Below, one piece after another: positions 58,438 to 64,000 of a DNA stretch of 64,000 nucleotides. Each line of letters opens with the position of its first letter. Positions within the stretch are counted from its first letter, which is position 1. Source of the DNA: Planomicrobium sp. CPCC 101079. Lineage in GTDB: Bacteria > Bacillota > Bacilli > Bacillales_A > Planococcaceae. The translations under genes were made by a program, and so were the position numbers. The notes below the pieces were generated by a model. That model had not been told where the DNA came from. It worked only from the letters and a program-made list of their open reading frames with translations, and made no database searches. The stretch lies in NCBI RefSeq assembly GCF_007859275.1, contig NZ_VOHC01000032.1, positions 1 to 64,000 of the forward strand, given 5' to 3'.

Positions 58438-58451
58438 GTAAAAACATTTAC
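58438..58451. promoter_or_regulatory. Probable GanR operator upstream of ganS
   Basis: GTAAA-AACA-TTTAC, an inverted repeat with 5-bp arms and a 4-bp spacer. The same architecture recurs at 59526 in the galK-ganR intergenic region. It lies just upstream of the probable -35 of ganS. Confidence 0.65.
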
Positions 58452-58489
58452 GAAAAAACACTTAAATTGTTCGTTTTATTTTTTACTAA

Positions 58490-59482
58490 TCAAGTCGCGC
58501 TTTTTCTGACAATCAATTCTGAGCCCAAGAAAACCGTTTTTACGACCTTTCGATTATCTATTAGCTGTTCAAGCAATAACTCAATTGCATTTTTGCAAAT
58601 TTCTTTTGTATCAATATGATAGGTAGTTAACGGAGGAGATACATATTTCGCCACACTAGTATTGTTGATACTGATTATAGATACACGATTCGGGATCAAA
58701 ATGCCGTGTTCATTCAGTGCTTGCAGGCATCCCACCGCAATTGGATCTGCAGCGATAAAGAAAGCTGTAGGCAGTCTGTCTCCAAGCGTCTTGATTGCTT
58801 CCGTCATCAAGTTATAGCCATTTTCCACAGAAAAACCTCTATGAATGAAAATAAACTCATCCTTCAGCAAGCCCTTTTCGTCCGTGTATGCCCGAAATGC
58901 TTTTTCCCGAATATCCATTTCATCCTCATCAGTATTCGGATTATGGTATGTTCCCCCAATAAAGCCGATGCTTTCATGGCCTTTCTCTACTAAATAATTT
59001 ACGGTTTTTCGTGTGATCTGTTCCAAGTCGGGCCGAACTGAATCGTAATGGTCTGCATCAGGGGTCGAATCGATAAACACGCCATTTGGAGTAATGCTTC
59101 TCAAATAAGCCAATTCTTTATCCGAAAACGTCCCTACTCCGATAAAACCTTCGATGTTATCTGGTATTTCCTGAATACCTCCGGTGATTTTATAAGTAGT
59201 CAGCTCAATATTGAATTTGCGGGCCAATTTCTCGATCTCCAGCCTCATCGATTTAAAATAAATATCTTCAAGCTCTTCTTTATCCGTCAACCAATACAAG
59301 AAAGCGATATTCTTCACCAATAACCGGACTGTTTTTTTGCGGTATCCTATTTCTTCCGCCATTTTATAGATTTTTTCTCTCGTTTCGTCTGGAACGGAAA
59401 GATTTTGATCGTTGTTCAATACACGCGATACCGTAGAAATTGAATATCCTGCCTTTTCTGCAATGTCTTTTATTGTTGCCAC
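58490..59482 (-). CDS. ganR: LacI-family repressor of galactan/galactose genes
   Basis: About 330 residues: N-terminal HTH ATIKDIAEKAGYSISTVSRVLN, hinge, then a periplasmic-binding-type effector domain (about 60-328) with NIAFLYW, GFIGVGTFSD, VNYLVEKGHESIGFIGG and FFIAADPIAVGCLQAL. GTG 59482 has ideal spacing from GGAGG and gives MATIKDIAEKA, so it replaces the ATG at 59497, which lies before the ribosome site. Located between ganS and the divergent galKETM genes; it probably represses both, with galactose or galactobiose as inducer. Confidence 0.9.
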   Translation of the reverse strand: MATIKDIAEKAGYSISTVSRVLNNDQNLSVPDETREKIYKMAEEIGYRKKTVRLLVKNIAFLYWLTDKEELEDIYFKSMRLEIEKLARKFNIELTTYKITGGIQEIPDNIEGFIGVGTFSDKELAYLRSITPNGVFIDSTPDADHYDSVRPDLEQITRKTVNYLVEKGHESIGFIGGTYHNPNTDEDEMDIREKAFRAYTDEKGLLKDEFIFIHRGFSVENGYNLMTEAIKTLGDRLPTAFFIAADPIAVGCLQALNEHGILIPNRVSIISINNTSVAKYVSPPLTTYHIDTKEICKNAIELLLEQLIDNRKVVKTVFLGSELIVRKSAT

Positions 59483-59525
59483 GTTTTTCGCCTCCATGAT
59501 TTTATTATTGCGCCTTGATTTTCAA

Positions 59526-59539
59526 GTAAAACTTTTTAC
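59526..59539. promoter_or_regulatory. Probable GanR operator in the ganR-galK intergenic region
   Basis: GTAAA-ACTT-TTTAC, the same arms and spacing as at 58438; a further TTTAC half-site follows in TAAATTTTAC (to 59549). It lies 44 bp upstream of ganR and 160 bp upstream of galK, so it may serve autoregulation and galK control. Confidence 0.65.
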
Positions 59540-59699
59540 TAAATTTTACTCTTTTTTTCTTAAAAATCAAGTTTATCTTTTCTGTTGCTTCTCCAATAGA
59601 AAAATAGTAAGCTTGATTTAACTTAATTAAATTAATTAATTAAGTTTATAGAAGAGGAATTTATCACTGTTATCATTAGCCATTATTTTAGGAGGCATT

Positions 59700-60869
59700 A
59701 TGGACATTACAGCAAATCTAATAAAAGAATTTCAAAAGATTTTTAACTCAGCCGACACGCCAAGGGTATTTTTCGCACCTGGCAGAATGAATTTAATTGG
59801 TGAACATACGGATTACAATGGAGGCCACGTGTTTCCTGCCGCCCTTTCTTTTGGAACATATGCGCTTGGCCGTAAACGCGACGATCGGCTTTTGCGCTTT
59901 TACTCATTAAACTTCCCGGAGACCGGAATCATTGAATGTGATTTAAACAACCTATCTTTTGACAAATCGGCAAGCTGGGCCAACTATCCAAAGGGAATGT
60001 TTCTTTATATGAAAGAAGCAGGCAAAAACATTCTTCAAGGGGCCGACATTTTGTTTTACGGCAATATTCCGAATGGCGCCGGCCTCTCTTCTTCAGCTTC
60101 AATCGAATTGGCCACTGGCGTATTGGCGAACGGGCTTTTTGACTTGGAAATGGAGCGCATCCCCATGGTTCAACTCGGCCAAAAAGTTGAAAACGAATAT
60201 ATCGGTGTCAACAGCGGCATTATGGACCAATTCGCTATTGGCATGGGGAAAGAAAACCATGCGATTTTGTTGGATTGCCAAACCTTAGACTATCGCTACG
60301 CTCCGATTGTTTTGGAAAATCATGGCGTAGTTATTATCAATACTAATAAACAACGTACGTTAGCCGGTTCTAAGTACAATGAACGCCGCTCTCAATGCGA
60401 AGAGGCAGTGAAAGAACTCCAACAAAAATTGCCGATCAGCAGTTTAGGTGAATTGTCGGCCCAGCAATTTGAGGAGAACAAGCAGTTGATCACCGATCCG
60501 ATCAACCGGAAACGCGCCAAACATGCCGTTTACGAAAATCTGAGGACTTTGGAAGCGTTGGAAAAATTGGAGCAAGACGACCTTGCCGGATTTGGCCAAC
60601 TGATGAACGAGTCTCATCTGTCTCTGCGGGATGATTATGAAGTAACCGGTATTGAACTGGATACAATTGTACAGGCAGCCTGGGACCAAGAAGGTGTTAT
60701 AGGCGCCCGCATGACAGGTGCCGGATTTGGCGGATGCGCCATTGCGATTGTCGAGAAAGATAAGATTGAAGAATTTAAAACAACTATCAACAAAAAATAC
60801 CATGACACTGTAGGCTACGAAGCCACTTTCTATACGGCTGCTATAGGCGATGGAGCAAGAGAACTTTAA
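59700..60869 (+). CDS. galK: Galactokinase
   Basis: 389-residue GHMP kinase that phosphorylates galactose to galactose-1-phosphate. Family motifs: [21 protein letters not shown], the ATP loop [13 protein letters not shown], the catalytic Asp region GIMDQFA and [13 protein letters not shown]. Length is normal. ATG follows TAGGAGGC. It opens the divergent galKETM operon; galE starts 13 bp after its stop. Confidence 0.97.
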   Translation: MDITANLIKEFQKIFNSADTPRVFFAPGRMNLIGEHTDYNGGHVFPAALSFGTYALGRKRDDRLLRFYSLNFPETGIIECDLNNLSFDKSASWANYPKGMFLYMKEAGKNILQGADILFYGNIPNGAGLSSSASIELATGVLANGLFDLEMERIPMVQLGQKVENEYIGVNSGIMDQFAIGMGKENHAILLDCQTLDYRYAPIVLENHGVVIINTNKQRTLAGSKYNERRSQCEEAVKELQQKLPISSLGELSAQQFEENKQLITDPINRKRAKHAVYENLRTLEALEKLEQDDLAGFGQLMNESHLSLRDDYEVTGIELDTIVQAAWDQEGVIGARMTGAGFGGCAIAIVEKDKIEEFKTTINKKYHDTVGYEATFYTAAIGDGAREL

Positions 60870-60882
60870 GAGGAGTGATTAT

Positions 60883-61878
60883 ATGAGCATTTTAGTATTA
60901 GGTGGAGCTGGCTATATTGGATCCCATGCGGTTTACCAATTGATCGATCAAGGGGAAAACGTCGTAATCGTGGATAATTTGGAAACCGGCCATAACGGTT
61001 CGGTGCACCCGAAAGCTGTTTTCTATAATGGAGATATGCGGGATCTCACGTTTCTCAACTCTGTTTTCGAAAAAGAATCGATTGAAGCGGTCATTCATTT
61101 TGCGGCAAACTCCCTTGTTGGAGAATCGATGGAAAATCCTCTCAAATATTTTGACAACAACGTCTATGGAACCCAGGTTCTCCTTCAAGCCATGGTCCAA
61201 CACGATGTGAAAAAAATTGTCTTTTCTTCCACTGCCGCAACATACGGGGAGCCGGAATCCGTGCCAATTACTGAAACGATGCCGACAGTGCCAACCAGTA
61301 CATATGGCGAAACAAAACTGACGATGGAAAAAATGATGAAATGGACAGAACAAGCCCATGGCATTCGTTTTGTTTCATTGCGCTACTTTAATGTAGCTGG
61401 CGCTCGGCAAGGAGCTGTAATTGGAGAAGACCACCGCCCTGAATCGCATTTGGTTCCGCTTATTCTTCAGACAGCGCTCGGCCAAAGACCTTATATCACC
61501 GTGTTTGGAGATGATTATGACACACCAGACGGCACATGCATCCGTGATTATGTCCATGTGGAAGACCTTATAGACGCCCATCTTCTGGCTTTAAATTACT
61601 TGAGAGAAGATGGCCAAAGCGATGTTTTCAACTTAGGAAGCAGCCAAGGCTTCTCGGTGAACGAGATGATCGATACAGCCCGGACTGTAACCGGCAAGGA
61701 AATCCCTGCCCAAATTGGCCCTCGAAGAGCCGGAGACCCAAGCATTTTGATTGCGAGTTCCGATAAAGCTCGGCAAGTGCTTGGCTGGAATCCAACACGC
61801 ACGTCTGTAACGAAAATTTTTGAGGATGCATGGGCTTGGCATTCTGCGCACCCTGCCGGCTATGAGAAGGAAGTGTGA
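60883..61878 (+). CDS. galE: UDP-glucose 4-epimerase
   Basis: About 331 residues, extended short-chain dehydrogenase. NAD site GGAGYIGSH (7-15), SST (115-117 region) and catalytic Tyr141-Lys145 in [18 protein letters not shown] and [11 protein letters not shown] are typical. It regenerates UDP-glucose from UDP-galactose. ATG 60883 behind AAGAGGAG gives [13 protein letters not shown]; the longer frame from 60850 overlaps galK and is rejected. Also supplies UDP-galactose for wall or capsule sugars. Confidence 0.97.
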   Translation: MSILVLGGAGYIGSHAVYQLIDQGENVVIVDNLETGHNGSVHPKAVFYNGDMRDLTFLNSVFEKESIEAVIHFAANSLVGESMENPLKYFDNNVYGTQVLLQAMVQHDVKKIVFSSTAATYGEPESVPITETMPTVPTSTYGETKLTMEKMMKWTEQAHGIRFVSLRYFNVAGARQGAVIGEDHRPESHLVPLILQTALGQRPYITVFGDDYDTPDGTCIRDYVHVEDLIDAHLLALNYLREDGQSDVFNLGSSQGFSVNEMIDTARTVTGKEIPAQIGPRRAGDPSILIASSDKARQVLGWNPTRTSVTKIFEDAWAWHSAHPAGYEKEV

Positions 61879-61881
61879 GAA

Positions 61882-63360
61882 TTGGTACACCAAATTTTAG
61901 AAGGCCTTATTCAGCAAACCTTGAAAGCAGAACTGATCGAAGCTGCAGATGTCACTTATGTACGGAATCAAGTGATGAATTTATTGGCCTTGGAATCATT
62001 CCCGGAAGAAACCATTGAAGCAGCCGGGGACAGCATCCCAAACTTGCTGGAAAAATTGGTCGCTCATGCCATAGAAAGCGGCATCATCGAGAATATTTTG
62101 GATGACAAGGAAATTTTATCTGCCAATATCATGAATTGTTTTGTTGCGAGACCTTCTGTTGTCAATGCAGCTTTTCAGCAAAAATACAAAGAATCGCCAA
62201 TCGCCGCAACCGATTATTTTTATAACTTGAGCCAGAACAGCAATTATATCCAAATGAACAGAATCGCCAAAAACATTTCCTATAAAGCTGACAGCCCGTA
62301 CGGCGAACTGGACATTACAATCAATCTGTCAAAACCTGAAAAAGATCCTGAGCAGATCAGACGTGAACGAACGATAAAGCAGACCGTCAATTACCCGAAG
62401 TGCTTGTTATGCAAGGAAAATGAAGGCTATGCAGGACGGACCGGCTATCCGGCAAGAGCTAATCACCGGATCATCAACATTCCGCTTCTCGGAGAAAACT
62501 GGTATTTGCAGTATTCTCCTTACGTATATTACAACGAGCACAGCATTTTGCTGTCGGAAGAGCACCGCGATATGAAAATTGATAAGAATGTCTTCGAGCG
62601 GCTGCTTGCGTTTACCGATAAATTCCCCCATTATTTTATCGGCTCGAATGCCGATTTGCCGATTGTCGGCGGTTCTATCCTAAGCCATGACCATTATCAG
62701 GCGGGACGCTACGAATTTGCTATGACCCGGGCGGAAGACGCTTTTTCGTTTGAATTGCCTGCATACCCGGAAGTTAAAGCCGCTGTCGTAAAATGGCCGC
62801 TGTCGGTAATCCGGCTGCAAGGCACCGACATCGAGAGCCTTGTTGCAGCTGCCGATCTTGTTTTTCAGACGTGGCAAACCTATTCAGACGAACAGGCGCA
62901 GGTAGTGGCTTTTACAGGCAAGACGCCGCATAACACCGTCACTCCTATCGCCCGGAACAAGAATGGCCAATTTGAAATCGACTTGGTGCTACGAAACAAT
63001 CGGACAAGCAATGAACACCCGCTTGGCATTTTCCACCCTCATGCAGATGTCCATCACATCAAGAAGGAAAACATCGGTTTGATCGAAGTGATGGGATTGG
63101 CCGTGCTGCCGCCGCGCCTGAAGGGCGAGCTGGAAGAAATACAAGATTTTTTACTGGATGGTCCAAGCCAGCCTGCGGCATACCATATGGAATGGGCAAT
63201 GCAATTGAAAGCGCAATATGGAATCCTTGCAAATGCAGAAGAAGCCGAAGCAATTCTTCAAAAAGAGCTGGGCAAGAAATTTATCCGGGTGCTTGAAGAT
63301 GCCGGCGTCTTAAAAGACCGGCAGGCATTTGATCGATTTATTCAAAAACTAAACAATTAG
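61882..63360 (+). CDS. galT: UTP-hexose-1-phosphate uridylyltransferase (galT2 type)
   Basis: 492 residues, the long Firmicute GalT class (unlike the about 350-residue E. coli enzyme). Exchanges UMP between UDP-glucose and galactose-1-phosphate. Seen: CLLCKENEGYAGR, GENWYLQYSPYVYYNEH, NADLPIVGGSILSHDHYQ with the HDH region, and GIFHPHADVHHIKKENIGLIEVMG. The start is TTG 61882, 3 bp after the galE stop and preceded by GAAGGAAG. Confidence 0.96.
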   Translation: MVHQILEGLIQQTLKAELIEAADVTYVRNQVMNLLALESFPEETIEAAGDSIPNLLEKLVAHAIESGIIENILDDKEILSANIMNCFVARPSVVNAAFQQKYKESPIAATDYFYNLSQNSNYIQMNRIAKNISYKADSPYGELDITINLSKPEKDPEQIRRERTIKQTVNYPKCLLCKENEGYAGRTGYPARANHRIINIPLLGENWYLQYSPYVYYNEHSILLSEEHRDMKIDKNVFERLLAFTDKFPHYFIGSNADLPIVGGSILSHDHYQAGRYEFAMTRAEDAFSFELPAYPEVKAAVVKWPLSVIRLQGTDIESLVAAADLVFQTWQTYSDEQAQVVAFTGKTPHNTVTPIARNKNGQFEIDLVLRNNRTSNEHPLGIFHPHADVHHIKKENIGLIEVMGLAVLPPRLKGELEEIQDFLLDGPSQPAAYHMEWAMQLKAQYGILANAEEAEAILQKELGKKFIRVLEDAGVLKDRQAFDRFIQKLNN

Positions 63361-63372
63361 GCAGGTGCAAAC

Positions 63373-64000
63373 ATGAACATAAAAACAGTGCCAGCTACAG
63401 ACAAGTGGACAGAATATACCTTGACGAATGAAGCAGGAATGGCTGTCAGTATCCTCGACTTCGGCGGAATTATCACCAAACTTCTGGTGCCCGACCGCGA
63501 AGGGAATCTGGAGAACGTCGTTTTGGCTTATAAGAACGTGCAGGACTATCAGCAAAACCCCAATTATTTTGGCGCTTTGATCGGCCGGGTGGCTGGCAGA
63601 ATCGAAGGAGCCTCTTTTAATTTGTCCGGCAAAAACTATACGCTGGAAGCAAATGAAGGAATTAATCATTTGCACAGCGGTTCTGCAGGGTTTCATCAAG
63701 TACTTTGGAAGACCGAGCCTTTCCAGACAAATCATGCGGTTGGCTTGATGCTCAGCCATTCGAGCCCAGACGGTGAAGGCGGTTATCCCGGCAACCTCAC
63801 TGTTACAGTCACCTATACACTGACAAACGACAATCGCCTCTTGATGGATTATGAAGCAAGCAGTGACAAAACAACGCCTCTGACCTTGACCAATCATTCT
63901 TACTTCAACTTGAGCGGCAACTTGAAAAATACTGTGGATGCACATGCGGCAACTATTGACTGCAGCCAAGTCGTCGAATTGGATGATCAGCTTATTCCTA
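63373..64000 (+). CDS. galM: Aldose 1-epimerase (mutarotase), 5' part
   Basis: The frame starts at ATG 63373, 12 bp after galT and behind GGCAGGTG, and runs out of the window after 209 codons (about 60% of the usual 340-350). It interconverts alpha- and beta-galactose so GalK can use the sugar. Signatures: DFGGIITKLLVPDREG, YFGALIGRVAGRI, INHLHSGSAGFHQVLW, GYPGNLTVTVTYTL and LTNHSYFNLSG. Last visible gene of the galKETM operon. Confidence 0.95.
   Translation, partial: MNIKTVPATDKWTEYTLTNEAGMAVSILDFGGIITKLLVPDREGNLENVVLAYKNVQDYQQNPNYFGALIGRVAGRIEGASFNLSGKNYTLEANEGINHLHSGSAGFHQVLWKTEPFQTNHAVGLMLSHSSPDGEGGYPGNLTVTVTYTLTNDNRLLMDYEASSDKTTPLTLTNHSYFNLSGNLKNTVDAHAATIDCSQVVELDDQLIP

Overview
The window looks like a chromosomal segment of a low-to-moderate GC Firmicute, most probably a Planococcaceae member (Planococcus/Planomicrobium type). 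The pointers are Gram-positive Shine-Dalgarno sites (AGGAGG-like), frequent GTG/TTG starts, CcpA-type cre sites, S-box (SAM), L-box (lysine) and GEMM-I (c-di-GMP) riboswitches, lipoprotein-anchored binding proteins, a GH42/GH53 galactan locus laid out like Bacillus subtilis ganSPQAB, and a DctB-DctSR-DctP set. The genus is inferred from gene content only. No rRNA, tRNA, prophage or CRISPR was seen; the only transposase is an IS3-type tail at the left edge.

Layout. 1-0.2 kb: IS3 transposase remnant. 0.2-4.3 kb: flavin reductase, Gfo/Idh/MocA oxidoreductase, an EAL-domain protein, a frameshifted haem-copper-oxidase-like gene and a RibD_C/DHFR-like protein. 4.4-13.9 kb: a methionine-salvage island of two divergent operons, each with its own SAM riboswitch. 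The minus operon is mtnK-mtnA plus a ribose-type ABC transporter, probably for methylthioribose; the plus operon is mtnW-mtnX-mtnB-mtnD. 14-20.9 kb: a candidate surface-polysaccharide locus with a membrane-anchored glycosidase-like protein (1069 aa), a processive GT2 synthase, a membrane-anchored HEAT-repeat protein and a secreted glycosidase-like protein preceded by a c-di-GMP-I riboswitch. 21-30.5 kb: small membrane protein, proBA (ProB without PUA domain), hydrolase, VOC protein, a structured GC-rich non-coding element framed by inverted repeats, a CstA-type transporter, and a lysine-riboswitch-controlled amino-acid ABC transporter.

30.6-49.9 kb: lipoprotein, alkaline phosphatase, membrane protein, diguanylate cyclase (GGEEF with I-site), Bcr/CflA efflux pump, proline-iminopeptidase-type hydrolase, ilvE, NUDIX, methyltransferase, C4-dicarboxylate uptake with its two-component system and binding-protein co-sensor, PhnA/YjdM, MnmH, hydrolase, OmdA-type protein and a small membrane protein. 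50-64 kb: a galactan/galactose island. GanB (GH53) cuts galactan outside the cell, GanSPQ imports galacto-oligosaccharides, GanA (GH42) hydrolyses them, GanR (LacI) probably controls the locus through GTAAA-N4-TTTAC operators, and the divergent galK-galE-galT-galM genes feed galactose into the Leloir pathway. GalM is cut by the window end.

The most interesting candidate system is the c-di-GMP-linked polysaccharide locus at 14-21 kb, in a window that also encodes one cyclase and one EAL protein. The SAM-regulated sugar-type ABC transporter and the GC-rich inverted-repeat element come next.
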